A DNA stretch of 64,000 bases from Streptomyces qaidamensis (GTDB taxonomy: Bacteria; Actinomycetota; Actinomycetes; Streptomycetales; Streptomycetaceae), in assembly GCF_001611795.1 (NCBI RefSeq), contig NZ_CP015098.1, positions 3,906,001 to 3,970,000 of the forward strand. The letters run 5' to 3'. The notes below the pieces were generated by a model. That model saw nothing but the letters and a program-made list of their open reading frames with translations, made no database searches and was not told the origin of the DNA. Shown here piece by piece: positions 14,849 through 24,135 of the stretch; within the stretch, counting starts at the first letter, position 1; the number at the start of each line of letters is the position of its first letter. The position numbers and the translations under genes were made by a program.

Positions 14849-16003
14849 ATGGGGGTTCACGCTCCGGAGCGCATTGCCGTGAGGCCGGATTCCGCCGGCC
14901 TGACGGGGGTGCGACTCCATACTCGGATGCCGGTGACACCGGCCTGGCTGGCCCGCCACGTCGTCCCGGTCGCCCGCGGACTGGGCGAGCGGGGCGTGCC
15001 CGGCGTGCAGGTGCGCCGCGGCTGGCTGCACGGGCCGCACGTCGACGTGCTCGCCCCGGCCGGCGCGCTGCCGCCCGGCGGCGCCGTCGACTGGGCGGCG
15101 ATCGAGGCCGGCTGGGACGCCGGCCCCCTCGACCCGGCCCGGGCGCTGACCGAGGAGGTGTACCTCGACCAGGCCCGCGAGTTCGGCCGGCTGGAGGCGG
15201 TGGAGCCGCCGTACCTGCCGCTGCGGGAGCACGGCGCGGTTCTGCGCGTCGGCCCCGGCGATCCGGCGCTGCGCTCCCGGGAGCCGCGCCTCGACGCCCT
15301 GCGCACGGTCGTGCACGGCGCCCTGGCGGCACCGGTGCTGACGATGATCGAGGGCCTGGCCGAGGAGCCGGGCAGCGGCACGGTCCGCCTCGCGGAGGCG
15401 TTCGCCGCCCTCGTCGACACCCATGCTCTGGGGCCCGCCTACGGGGTGTTCTCGCCCCGCTCGCACGTGGAGGCGTTCCTCGCCTGGGCGGCTCCCCGCA
15501 AGGACATGCGACCGGTCTTCCGGGAGCGGCTCGCCAAGGAGGCGCCCCGCATCCGCGAGGTCGTCGAACAGCGCCTGAGCGGTGCGGTGTCCCCTGCGGC
15601 CGCCCAGTGGCGCACCGCGTTCGCCTACGGCGCCGGGGTCCTGGACCACGCCGTCGCCACGGGCGCCCTCACGCCGGACCTGCTCGACTCCGTCACCGAC
15701 GGCGTCGACCGCAGCCGGATGGGCCCGCCCGGGGCGGAGGCGGTGGTGCCGCGCGGCGAGCAGCCGGACACCGACTTCCACCGGACCGTGCACGGCTCGG
15801 GGGCGATCAGCACCCCGTCCCCGTTCTTCGCCGCCTACCGCCTGCTGACGAACCTCTTCTACCAGCAGCTGCCCCTGCTCACGGTCTCCCCGATGCAGCG
15901 CTACTACATGTGCTTCGCGCTCGCCGAGACCGTCGACGACGTGCTCGGCAGCAGCTGGCGGGAGCGCCTCACCGCCACGCGACCGACGGGAGCCCCGCGA
16001 TGA
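14849..16003 (+). CDS. Thiopeptide pyridine-synthase-like protein
   Basis: A 384-aa protein resembling TbtD/TclM-type enzymes, which join two dehydroalanines in a formal [4+2] cycloaddition, making the central pyridine and releasing the leader. Family-like features are RRGWLHGPHVDV near residue 55 and the C-terminal block FFAAYRLLTNLFYQQLPLL, then SPMQRYYMCFALAETVDDV. Length fits. Sequence in this family varies widely, so assignment rests on these blocks and on context; a second elimination-like protein is the alternative. The ATG follows GAAAGGAC. It starts the operon and overlaps the LanB gene by ATGA. Confidence 0.72.
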   Translation: MGVHAPERIAVRPDSAGLTGVRLHTRMPVTPAWLARHVVPVARGLGERGVPGVQVRRGWLHGPHVDVLAPAGALPPGGAVDWAAIEAGWDAGPLDPARALTEEVYLDQAREFGRLEAVEPPYLPLREHGAVLRVGPGDPALRSREPRLDALRTVVHGALAAPVLTMIEGLAEEPGSGTVRLAEAFAALVDTHALGPAYGVFSPRSHVEAFLAWAAPRKDMRPVFRERLAKEAPRIREVVEQRLSGAVSPAAAQWRTAFAYGAGVLDHAVATGALTPDLLDSVTDGVDRSRMGPPGAEAVVPRGEQPDTDFHRTVHGSGAISTPSPFFAAYRLLTNLFYQQLPLLTVSPMQRYYMCFALAETVDDVLGSSWRERLTATRPTGAPR

Positions 16004-18612
16004 CCAGCCCCGAACCCCAGTGGTTCCTGCGCGTCAACCCGCTGCGCAGGACCCGCCTCGCCGACCCGGAGCAGCGCCGCCTGCTCGCAGAACTCGCCCG
16101 GGCCGAGGCCGAGTTGGCCGAGGTCGCCGAGGTGTGCTCGCAGGAGCTCTACGAGCGGATCGGCGCGGCCGGCTCGGACGCCGAGCGGCGCGAGCTGATC
16201 GCGCTGCGCCGCGCCGTCCACAACGGCCGCGCCGCCAAGAAGACGCCCGAGAGCCTCGAAGCGACCCCGTCGGTCGCCCGCTGGCTGGCCGCCTGGACCG
16301 GGCGGGAGCGCCTGCGCACCGCGGTCACGCAGGGCTACCCGGCCGCGGCCGACCGCGAACGCGCCGTACTGGCCGCCCTGCTGGGCGACGGGGACCTGCT
16401 GCGCTCCCTGGCGCTCATCGCCCCCGAGGTGCACCAGGAGGCCGAGCGCTACCGGGCCGCGGTCGAGGGCCCGGGCAAGGTGTCCGCCCGGACCCGCAAG
16501 TCCGAGCGCGGCCTGATCCAGTACGTGACCCGGGCGATGGTGCGCACCAGCCCACTCTCCCGGTTCACCGCGGTGGGCATCGCCGAACCGGCCCCGGCCG
16601 GCGACCCGGACGCCGTCCGCCCCGGCGAGGTGCCCTTCACCGGCGCGCACGCGGTGCCGGGCCTGGACCGGGTCATGCTCCACTACGTCCTCGGCGGCCT
16701 GCCCGCCGACGACACCGACCCGAGCGGGCTCTGGGTGGGGATGCCGCCCACCTCGGCCCCCGACCCGGAGTCGGGCAAGCTGTTCTTCCTGAAGTTCTCC
16801 GAGCAGGGCATGCACCGCCTCGCGGTCCCGCTCGACGGGCCCGTGGCCCATCTGCTCGACGCGCTGTCGATGGGGCCGCGCAGGTTCCCGGCCGTCGTCG
16901 AGCACGTCGCCGCCCGGGCCGGCTGCTCAGCCGAGGAGGCCGAGGGGCGCGTACGGCAGGCCCTGCACCAGGGCGTGCTGTGCACGTTCACCCGGCCCGA
17001 GGAGGAGACCGCCGCAGGCGACTACGACGACCTGCTGACCCTTCCCGACGTCGAACAGCCGCCCGGAGTACGGGAGTTGGCGAACCGGGTGCGCGCCGGA
17101 CTGCCACGGGTGACCGAGGCCCCGGCCGCCGGGCGGGGCGCGCTGCTGGCCGGGCTGCGCGGGGACCTCGGCCGGTTCAGCCAGGCGGCGGGCCGCCCGG
17201 CGCACATCACGGTCGAGGAGGACTACGTCATGCCGCCGCTGAAGGTGGCGGCCTCCGACTGGCACGCCCCGCTGGCCGGCCTCGGCCCGGCGGTGGAGCT
17301 CCTGACCGTCTTCGACTGGCTGCACGACGTGCGGGTCCTGATGACCGCCGCGTTCACGGAGCGCTTCGGGGCCGGGGCGAACGTGCCGCTCGCCGAGCAC
17401 GCCGCGTTCATCGTCGGGGAGGTCTCCCGGCGGGCCGCCGCGATGGCCGCCGTGTACGGGCCCGGGGGCACGGGGCAGGCCGCCGCGCTGTCCGGGATCG
17501 GACCGGCCGACGGCTGCCTGGAGCGCATGTACCTGCTGCGCCGCGAGCTGTCCGAGGAGGTGCACGCCCTCCTCACCAAGACCGCCCAGGCCGGTGAGGA
17601 CACCCTGCGGCTCACCGCGGCGGACGTCGCCGAGCTGACCCGGGCCCTGCCCGACCGCTTCCGCAGCGACCCGCTGATCTACGGCGTGCTGCTCCAGCAG
17701 GCCGGCGACCAGCTCGTCCTCAACGACGGGCTGCCGGGCCACGGCATGCTGTACGCACGCTTCCTGGAGGCCGACCGCCGCCAGGGCGGCCGCGCCCTGC
17801 CCCGCCTGGCCGAGCACCTGCGGCGCTTCTACGGCCATGACGGCACCCGCATCACCGAGGACCTGGGCCTGCACCGCCTCAACGTCAACGCGCACACCCC
17901 GGTGCTGCCGGGCGGCCTCACGGCCGAGGACTGGTTCACGCTGCGCCTGGCGCACGACCCGGAGACCGACACGCTGCGGGTCGAGGACGCCGACGGCGCC
18001 CCGCTGCGGGTGCTGCCGCTGGGCACCGGCCACCCGGGCCTGTTCCCGCCGCCGCTGTCGGTCGCCTCCGGCCTGGTGATCAGCGGCCGGCTCTTCAACA
18101 GCCTGCCCAACTCCTGGCACGCGACGACCCCGTGGGACGGCAAGCACACCCGCGTGGCTCCGCGCATGGCCGTCGGCGACGTCCTCATCGGACGCCGTCG
18201 CTGGTACGGCGGTGCCGAACTGGACACGGCCGTGGCCGCCGGGCCCGACGAACACGAACGGCTCCTCGCCCTGACCGCCTGGCGCTCCCGCCACGGCGTC
18301 CCCGAGGAGGTCGTCATCAAGTCGGCGCCGGAGGACGAGGGCCCGCTCTCGGTGGGCGCCCCCGACGTCCAGTCCAAGCGGCTGGCGCAGAAGCCGCAGT
18401 ACGTCGACCTGTCCAGCGCCCTGGCGGTGCGGGTCCTGCCGCGGATGCTGGAGCGCCGCGGGGCCGGCACGAGCTATCTGGAGGAGGCCCTGCCCGGCGT
18501 CACGGACGGCACCCACGCCACGGAGTGGGTGCTCGAAGTGGGCCGCACGGCCGGAGGCCACTTCGAGTACCACCCGGCCGACGGCGGGGCAGTGGAAGGA
18601 GTCCGGTCATGA
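16000..18612 (+). CDS. LanB-type dehydratase, glutamylation component
   Basis: An 870-aa protein corresponding to the N-terminal part of class I lantibiotic dehydratases (Lant_dehydr_N), present alone as in thiopeptide clusters (TbtB). Using glutamyl-tRNA it esterifies Ser and Thr of the precursor so that a partner can eliminate glutamate to give Dha and Dhb. Family-like segments include VSARTRKSERGLIQYVTRAM and RTSPLSRFTAVG (about residues 165-195), SGLVISGRLFNSLPNSW, and DVQSKRLAQKPQYVDL near the end. Its partner is the SpaB_C protein encoded at 24136. Start and stop overlap both neighbours (ATGA), so the operon is translationally coupled. Confidence 0.9.
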   Translation: MTSPEPQWFLRVNPLRRTRLADPEQRRLLAELARAEAELAEVAEVCSQELYERIGAAGSDAERRELIALRRAVHNGRAAKKTPESLEATPSVARWLAAWTGRERLRTAVTQGYPAAADRERAVLAALLGDGDLLRSLALIAPEVHQEAERYRAAVEGPGKVSARTRKSERGLIQYVTRAMVRTSPLSRFTAVGIAEPAPAGDPDAVRPGEVPFTGAHAVPGLDRVMLHYVLGGLPADDTDPSGLWVGMPPTSAPDPESGKLFFLKFSEQGMHRLAVPLDGPVAHLLDALSMGPRRFPAVVEHVAARAGCSAEEAEGRVRQALHQGVLCTFTRPEEETAAGDYDDLLTLPDVEQPPGVRELANRVRAGLPRVTEAPAAGRGALLAGLRGDLGRFSQAAGRPAHITVEEDYVMPPLKVAASDWHAPLAGLGPAVELLTVFDWLHDVRVLMTAAFTERFGAGANVPLAEHAAFIVGEVSRRAAAMAAVYGPGGTGQAAALSGIGPADGCLERMYLLRRELSEEVHALLTKTAQAGEDTLRLTAADVAELTRALPDRFRSDPLIYGVLLQQAGDQLVLNDGLPGHGMLYARFLEADRRQGGRALPRLAEHLRRFYGHDGTRITEDLGLHRLNVNAHTPVLPGGLTAEDWFTLRLAHDPETDTLRVEDADGAPLRVLPLGTGHPGLFPPPLSVASGLVISGRLFNSLPNSWHATTPWDGKHTRVAPRMAVGDVLIGRRRWYGGAELDTAVAAGPDEHERLLALTAWRSRHGVPEEVVIKSAPEDEGPLSVGAPDVQSKRLAQKPQYVDLSSALAVRVLPRMLERRGAGTSYLEEALPGVTDGTHATEWVLEVGRTAGGHFEYHPADGGAVEGVRS

Positions 18613-20663
18613 CCGTCACCGATGTCGAGAGGACCCCGGCGCGGACGGCTTCGGATGCCGTGCCGCTCATGGCCCGGCCCGGGCTGCACTACGCGCCCGT
18701 GCCGGGGGGCGTCTACTTCAGCGGCACCCGCGGGCAGTTCGTGCTGCGCGGCTCGGAGCTGCTGTACGCGGTGGCGGACGGCTGTGTGCCGCTGCTGCGG
18801 GCGGGGACGACGGAGGACGCCCTGGTCGCCGAGTTCGGCACCGAGCGGGCCCGGCCCGCCGTACGGCATCTCCTCGGCAAGCTCCGCGAGAACGGCCTGC
18901 TGCTCGACCCCGCCGCGCTCACCGAGCCGGAGCCGCCGGCCGAGCTGGCCGCCCGGCACGCCGGCACCCTGGCGCGCCTCACCGCCCGCCTCGACGACCC
19001 GTACGCGGCGTTCGCCCGCCTGCGCCGGGCCCGGGTGCGGCTGCACGGCCCGGCGACGGCGACGGCCCCGGCCCTGCGCGGACTGCGCCGGGCGGGCGTG
19101 ACCGACGTGACGGCGACGGCCGTTCCGCTCACGCCGACGTCCCTGGTCCCGGTCTGCGACCCCGCGATGTACGCGGACCCCGCCCTGCTGTCCGGCAGGC
19201 CGGGACCGGCAGGCGACTCCGGCCCCCTGTTCCCCGCCGGCGCCCCGGCGGCGCACCACCCTCCGACTCCCGCCGGCGACCCGGCGGTGAACCAACCCGG
19301 CACGCGAACCCCCGTCGGCGACCCGACGGTGGATGCACCCGGCACACCAACCCCCGTCGGCGACCCGGCGGTGCACCACCCCCCAACCCCCGCCGGCGAC
19401 CCGGCGACGCACCACACCGGCACACGAACCCCCGCCGGCGACCCGGCGGCGCACCAACCCGGCACGCGAACCCCCGTCGGCGACCCGGCGGTGGCGGCGT
19501 CTGTGATGGGCGAGGGCGTGCCCGGGGTCGTCGTCGAGTTTCTCGACGGTGACCGGACGTGGACCGAGGGGGACGGCACGCTGCACGTGCCCGTGCTGCT
19601 CGGGCCCGGGCCGGTGCTGGTCGGTCCCGTCGGTGTCGCACCCGGCGTCTGGGAGGTCTTCCGGGACCGGGTCAGGGCCTGGGCGGACGCCGAGGGCGTC
19701 GAGCCCGCGACCGGGCCGATCGCCCACTCCCTCGCGGGAGCGCTCGCCGCGCAGCTCCTGACCGACACCCTCACGGGTGTCGCGGAGCCCGGTGAGGCCC
19801 ACGTCGTGCACGGACCGGATCTGACGGCCGACCGCGTCACCGTCACGGGCGCCCCCGTGAGCGAAGCGGTCGCCGTCCGGCTCGGCGACGCCCCCGCCGA
19901 GCCCTTCCCCGCCCCCGAGGACGCGCTCGGCGCCGCCGGGGTCCTCACCGCCCGCTGGACCGGTCTCTTCGCCTCCCCGCAGGGCGAGGACCTGCCGCAG
20001 ATGCCCCTGGCCCTGCGCGCGGCCGAGCACCGGGCGGACCGTACGGGCACGGTCACCGCCTGGGCCGCCCACCAGGAGACGGCGGTCGTCGCCGCCGCCC
20101 TGGCCGCCCTGCGCGACCGCGGCACCCGCGCCTCCGGCATCCCGGCGGCGGGTCTCACCCGCGAGCACTGGCTGCTGGACGGCGCCCTGCGCCACCTCGC
20201 CCGCCAGGACGGGGACGGCCGCGACGCGGACACCCCGCTGCACGCGGAAGGCCGCCGCATCCTCGCCGAGGTGCGTGCGCTGCTCGGCGAGGCCGAACCC
20301 GTCCTCGCCGTCACGCGGTACGCCGGTGTCGGCTGGCCGCTGGCCGAGGTCACCGCCGCCGGGCGGCCGCTCGGCCGCGGCTGGGGCCCGACCGCCGCCG
20401 ACGCGACGTACGCCGCGCTGTGCACCGCACTGGCCGTCGCACAGAGCGGCGGCACGGCCGACCGGCTCTCCACCGACGCCCTGCTGACGGCGGACGACAC
20501 CGCCCGGGCGGCGCTGCGCGAGCAGCTCTCGGCGATCGCCGTCCACGCGGGCCACCCGCGCCGCACCGATCCGGTGCTCGGCGAACTCCCCTTCTGGCAC
20601 GGCCCGGTGACCGTCCGCGCCGTCCCGACGACCGCCGAGGAGTCCGGCGATGCAGACCACTGA
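18609..20663 (+). CDS. Ocin-ThiF-like leader-binding protein with repeat insert
   Basis: A 684-aa protein of the ocin-ThiF-like type (TbtF-like). Residues about 22-105 form a winged-helix RRE-like region (HYAPVPGGVYFSGTRGQFVL, PAVRHLLGKLRENGLLLDP) that would bind the leader and deliver the precursor to the YcaO enzyme; the rest is a degenerate E1-like fold. Residues about 208-297 are low-complexity repeats of the form PAGDPAVHHPPT and PVGDPAVHQPGTRT, splitting the E1-like part after SLVPVCDPAMYADPALL. The insert is in frame and encoded by minisatellite-like DNA. Start ATG overlaps the LanB stop; the end overlaps the YcaO gene by 14 bases. Confidence 0.82.
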   Translation: MTVTDVERTPARTASDAVPLMARPGLHYAPVPGGVYFSGTRGQFVLRGSELLYAVADGCVPLLRAGTTEDALVAEFGTERARPAVRHLLGKLRENGLLLDPAALTEPEPPAELAARHAGTLARLTARLDDPYAAFARLRRARVRLHGPATATAPALRGLRRAGVTDVTATAVPLTPTSLVPVCDPAMYADPALLSGRPGPAGDSGPLFPAGAPAAHHPPTPAGDPAVNQPGTRTPVGDPTVDAPGTPTPVGDPAVHHPPTPAGDPATHHTGTRTPAGDPAAHQPGTRTPVGDPAVAASVMGEGVPGVVVEFLDGDRTWTEGDGTLHVPVLLGPGPVLVGPVGVAPGVWEVFRDRVRAWADAEGVEPATGPIAHSLAGALAAQLLTDTLTGVAEPGEAHVVHGPDLTADRVTVTGAPVSEAVAVRLGDAPAEPFPAPEDALGAAGVLTARWTGLFASPQGEDLPQMPLALRAAEHRADRTGTVTAWAAHQETAVVAAALAALRDRGTRASGIPAAGLTREHWLLDGALRHLARQDGDGRDADTPLHAEGRRILAEVRALLGEAEPVLAVTRYAGVGWPLAEVTAAGRPLGRGWGPTAADATYAALCTALAVAQSGGTADRLSTDALLTADDTARAALREQLSAIAVHAGHPRRTDPVLGELPFWHGPVTVRAVPTTAEESGDADH
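19230..19500. repeat. In-frame minisatellite in ocin-ThiF-like gene
   Basis: About 270 bases of degenerate tandem units containing CCCGTCGGCGACCCGGCGGTG or CCCGCCGGCGACCCGGCG, coding for (A/V)GDPAVHxPGTRTP-like repeats. The unit length is a multiple of three, so the reading frame survives changes in copy number. Confidence 0.8.
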
Positions 20664-22554
20664 TGCGATCACCGCCGGCCCGGCCCTGCCCCCGACGGCG
20701 TACGACGACTGGCTCCCCGCCCTCGCGCCCCTGGCCCGGGCCACCGGGGCCACCGTCTCCGTCAACCTCGGCTGGGACCTGACCTGGGAACGCGACCGCG
20801 TCACGCGGGCCGGCGGCCCCCACCTGTCCGTGCGGGTGTACGACGACGAGGTGATGGTGGGCCCCCTGTGGGTGCCGGACACCGCCGTCGGCTGTGCCGC
20901 CTGCGCCGAGGTGCGCGAACGCACCGTCCTCGACCACCCGCTCGTGGGCGACCTCACCCAGGCCATGCGCGTCCCGGCGGGCCCCGCACCGCTCCTGCCC
21001 GAACTCCTGCGCACCGGCCTGGACCACCTGGCCGCTCACCCCCTCGCGCCGGGCGAGGCCTACTCGGTGACGGTCCGCGGCACCCGGCGGCACCGGATCG
21101 CCCGCAGCTTCCACTGCCCGGCCTGCGGCCCCTCCCGCGAGGACCTGACGACCACCGAGGCCCCCGCGCCCCGCCCGCTCCCCTCCCGGCCCGCCGTGCC
21201 CGGGGACGCCACCCGCACCGCCGCGAGCCGTCTCGTCGAGCCCGGCTTCCTGCGGGACCGGCTCGTCGACGACCGTTTCGGGCCGGTCCGCGCGATCCTG
21301 CGCGAGTCGCACGCCCCGTTCGCGATGAGCATGGCCGTCGTCGCGGACGCCCCGGCGATGGGCCACGGCAGGGCCCGTACGTTCGCGGAGACCGAACCGG
21401 TCGCCGTCCTGGAGGCGTACGAGCGGCTCGGCGGCTACCCCTACGACATCCCCCTGCTGACCGGCCGCTCGTACCGCGAGGTCGCCGGACAGGCCGTCGA
21501 CCCGGGCAGTCTCGGCCGCTACACCGCCGAGCAGCTCGCCCACCCGACCAGCAGGGCGACGCCGTTCACCGCCGACACCCCGATGGACTGGGCCTGGGGG
21601 CACGATCTGGCCGACGGCACCCCCCTGCTGGTGCCGGCCGACCATGCCTTCTACCAGTACGAGTACGCCTTTCGCCGGGACCGGCGGGCGGCGCGCGTGG
21701 CCGGCGCCGCCAACCGCCGGCACTACTTCTTCGACTGCTCCAGCGGCTGCGCGGTCGGCGCCAACCACGAAGAGGCCGCCCTGCACTCCCTCTTCGAACT
21801 GGCCGAGCGGGACGCCTTCCTGACGTCCTGGTACCGGGCGGAGCCGCTCCCCCACATCCCGGTCGGCACCCTCACCGACCCCACCAGCCGGGCCATGGTC
21901 GAGCTGATCCGGGCACGCGGCTACGACGTCCATCTCCTGGTCGCCACCCGGGACATCGGCCTGCCGGTGGTGTGGGTGATCGCCGTGAACGAGAAGGACC
22001 CCTTCCCGGCGACCTTCTCCTCCGCCGGTTCGGGCGCCGAACCCGAGTCCGCGATCCGCGGGGCGCTGCGCGAGGTCGCACAGCTGGTCACCAACCCGGT
22101 GGACTGGACGCGCGAGCAGGTCGAGCGGATGGTCGAGGATCCGTGGCTGGTGGAGGAGCTGGAGGACCACGTGCGGTTCTCCTCCATCCCCGAGACCCGG
22201 CACCGCGCCCTGGCCGGACTGGGCGGCCCGGCCGTCACCCTGGAGGAGGCGTTCCCGGACTGGCCGGGACGGCTGGAGCGCGCGTCCGGCGGTGACGTCC
22301 GGGGCACCCTCCGGTACGTGGCCTCCCTCTTCGCCGACGCCGGCCTGGACCGGATCGTCGTCGTCGACCAGACCAGCCGGGAGCACGCCGACGCCGGTAT
22401 CGCGGTGGCCCGTGCCGTCGTGCCCGGCATCGTGCCGATGTGCTTCGGGCACGCCCAGCAGCGTCTGGACGGACTGCCCCGGCTGCGCGCCGCCCTGCGC
22501 GGCACGGGCCAGGAGCACCGGGCGATCCCCTACGACCCGCACCCGTTCCCGTGA
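20650..22554 (+). CDS. YcaO cyclodehydratase fused to E1-like domain
   Basis: A 634-aa protein with an N-terminal E1-like/partner domain carrying two CxxC pairs (Cys82/85 and Cys156/159, probably structural zinc) and a C-terminal YcaO domain. The YcaO signature SSGCAVGANHEEAALHSLFE then LAERDAF lies at residues 364-390, and the protein ends PHPFP, the C-terminal Pro-rich motif of azoline-forming YcaO enzymes. It uses ATP to cyclise Cys, Ser and Thr to thiazolines and oxazolines, with the leader supplied by the ocin-ThiF-like protein. The ATG follows GAGGAG. Its stop overlaps the next GTG. Confidence 0.93.
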   Translation: MQTTDAITAGPALPPTAYDDWLPALAPLARATGATVSVNLGWDLTWERDRVTRAGGPHLSVRVYDDEVMVGPLWVPDTAVGCAACAEVRERTVLDHPLVGDLTQAMRVPAGPAPLLPELLRTGLDHLAAHPLAPGEAYSVTVRGTRRHRIARSFHCPACGPSREDLTTTEAPAPRPLPSRPAVPGDATRTAASRLVEPGFLRDRLVDDRFGPVRAILRESHAPFAMSMAVVADAPAMGHGRARTFAETEPVAVLEAYERLGGYPYDIPLLTGRSYREVAGQAVDPGSLGRYTAEQLAHPTSRATPFTADTPMDWAWGHDLADGTPLLVPADHAFYQYEYAFRRDRRAARVAGAANRRHYFFDCSSGCAVGANHEEAALHSLFELAERDAFLTSWYRAEPLPHIPVGTLTDPTSRAMVELIRARGYDVHLLVATRDIGLPVVWVIAVNEKDPFPATFSSAGSGAEPESAIRGALREVAQLVTNPVDWTREQVERMVEDPWLVEELEDHVRFSSIPETRHRALAGLGGPAVTLEEAFPDWPGRLERASGGDVRGTLRYVASLFADAGLDRIVVVDQTSREHADAGIAVARAVVPGIVPMCFGHAQQRLDGLPRLRAALRGTGQEHRAIPYDPHPFP

Positions 22555-24095
22555 CGGCCCCCGCCGAGCCCTGGACGCGGCGCGCCCCGGTCGACCTGCC
22601 GGGCCCCGAGGGCGACAGCAGCATCGCCCGCGAGCCCCTCTGGTACGCCTACGGCGCCGGCGACGACGCCCCGGAACCACCGCCGTGGACCTGGACCGCC
22701 ACACCGCCGCCCGATGCCCACGTCCCGCCCCCGCCACCGCGCCCGCCGGGGCCCGCGACCCCGCTGCCGCCGGGCACCACCGACCGCCTGGCGGCCCTGC
22801 CGTACCCGTGGCTCCCGGCCCCCGGCCCGGCGTCGCCGGAGGCCCTGGCCCACGCCCTGACCGCCACGTTCGCGCCCCTGCGCCGCGAACCGGAGAACCC
22901 GTACAACGAACACCGTTCCTACGCCTCACCGCGCTGCCTGTTCCCCGTGCACGCCTTCGTCGGGGACGGCCGTGACTGGCGCCTGCTGGAGCCGACCCGC
23001 CACACCCTCACGGGCCCGGGCACGGGCACCCCCGGGCGCATCGCCCTGACCGGCCGCTACACCGCGATCCCCCGGGCGTACCAGTGGTTCCGGGGCTCGC
23101 TGGTGGCGATCGAGACGGGCCTGGTGCTGCGCGCGCTGAGCCTGGGCCTGGAGCTCTTCGGGCTGCCGGCGACGCTGACGCCGCCCACCGCGGACGGCCC
23201 GGAGCTGCTGCGCGAGCTCGGTGTGGAGCACACCTGGGAGTGGTCGCTGCCGTGGCTGGTCGAGCTGGACGAGCCGCAGGGCGCAGGTCGCGAAGTGACC
23301 GGCTTCAAGGAGCCTCCGGTCCCCGGGGGCGACCCTTCCCTCACCGACGTGGTCCGTGCCAACCGGGCTCAGCCGCACGGACCCGGGGGCGCGGGGAACC
23401 GCGCGACCAGCCACACACAGCCCGCGCCCGTCACCACAGCCGTGCCCCCCACCCTGCCCGACTCCCCCCACGCCCCCACCTGGTCGGACCTCCTCTGGCA
23501 CCGCCACTCCGGCCGCATGCCCAGAGCCCTGCACGGCATGGACTCGGCCAAGTGCCTCACCCCCCTCCCCGCCCGGACCCTGACCACGGCCCTGGCCTGG
23601 CTGGGAGTCCCCCCACCGCACCCGCTCCTGGCGGAAGCCTTCGACGCGGTCACCGTCACCGCCGTCGTCCAGCACATCGACGGCCACACCCCCGGGATAC
23701 ACCGCATCCACGACGGCACCGCAGACCTGCTCCGGCGGGACCCCACCGCCCCCGCCGGTCTGGAGGCCAACTACGGCTACGGCCTGACGCCGGTCAACGG
23801 CTGCGGCATCGCCAACGCCCCCCTCACCGTCTTCTTCTCGGTCCGGCCCCGCGAACTGTTCGCCCGCTTCGGCCCCGCCGGCTGGAGCGCCGCCCAGCAT
23901 GCCTGCGGCTGGGCGGTCCACGGCCTGTGTCTCGCCGCCGCCGCGGAGGGCCTCTTCGCGCGGCCGGTACGGGCGTTCAAGGAGATCCAGACCAAGGAGG
24001 TCCTCGGTCTGGGCGAGGACGAGACGATCGTCCTGTCGGCGGTGGCCGGGGTACCGCGCGAGACCGGGGGTGCCGTGCTGGACCTGCGTACATAA
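22551..24095 (+). CDS. Second azoline dehydrogenase, two-domain nitroreductase type (TbtE-like)
   Basis: A 514-aa FMN-type protein with two nitroreductase-like halves, as in thiopeptide dehydrogenases. The first half holds NEHRSYASPRCLFPVHAFV and GRYTAIPRAYQWFRGSLVAI; the second holds LLWHRHSGRMPRALHGMDSA, LEANYGYGLTPVNGCGIANA and CGWAVHGLCLAAAAEGL. It would oxidise azolines after the YcaO step. A Pro-rich N-terminus (about 35-80) and a linker between the halves (about 275-310) are low complexity; the linker DNA contains a Streptomyces dispersed repeat. The GTG start overlaps the YcaO stop. Confidence 0.82.
   Translation: MTAPAEPWTRRAPVDLPGPEGDSSIAREPLWYAYGAGDDAPEPPPWTWTATPPPDAHVPPPPPRPPGPATPLPPGTTDRLAALPYPWLPAPGPASPEALAHALTATFAPLRREPENPYNEHRSYASPRCLFPVHAFVGDGRDWRLLEPTRHTLTGPGTGTPGRIALTGRYTAIPRAYQWFRGSLVAIETGLVLRALSLGLELFGLPATLTPPTADGPELLRELGVEHTWEWSLPWLVELDEPQGAGREVTGFKEPPVPGGDPSLTDVVRANRAQPHGPGGAGNRATSHTQPAPVTTAVPPTLPDSPHAPTWSDLLWHRHSGRMPRALHGMDSAKCLTPLPARTLTTALAWLGVPPPHPLLAEAFDAVTVTAVVQHIDGHTPGIHRIHDGTADLLRRDPTAPAGLEANYGYGLTPVNGCGIANAPLTVFFSVRPRELFARFGPAGWSAAQHACGWAVHGLCLAAAAEGLFARPVRAFKEIQTKEVLGLGEDETIVLSAVAGVPRETGGAVLDLRT
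23385..23412. repeat. Streptomyces dispersed repeat inside dehydrogenase gene
   Basis: On the minus strand these 28 bases read GGCTGGTCGCGCGGTTCCCC then GCGCCCCC. They differ by about one base from the repeat seen in intergenic DNA at 30380 and 58522. Here the element lies within the coding sequence and supplies residues GGAGNRATS of the inter-domain linker. Confidence 0.7.
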
Positions 24096-24135
24096 GGCCC
24101 TGGAACACAGCCCACCGACCGGACAAGGAACACGC

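Noticed and set aside
18132..20663. An 843-aa ORF starting before the ocin-ThiF-like gene
   Set aside because: Its first 159 residues are the LanB gene read out of frame; the ATG at 18609 overlapping the LanB stop is the real start.
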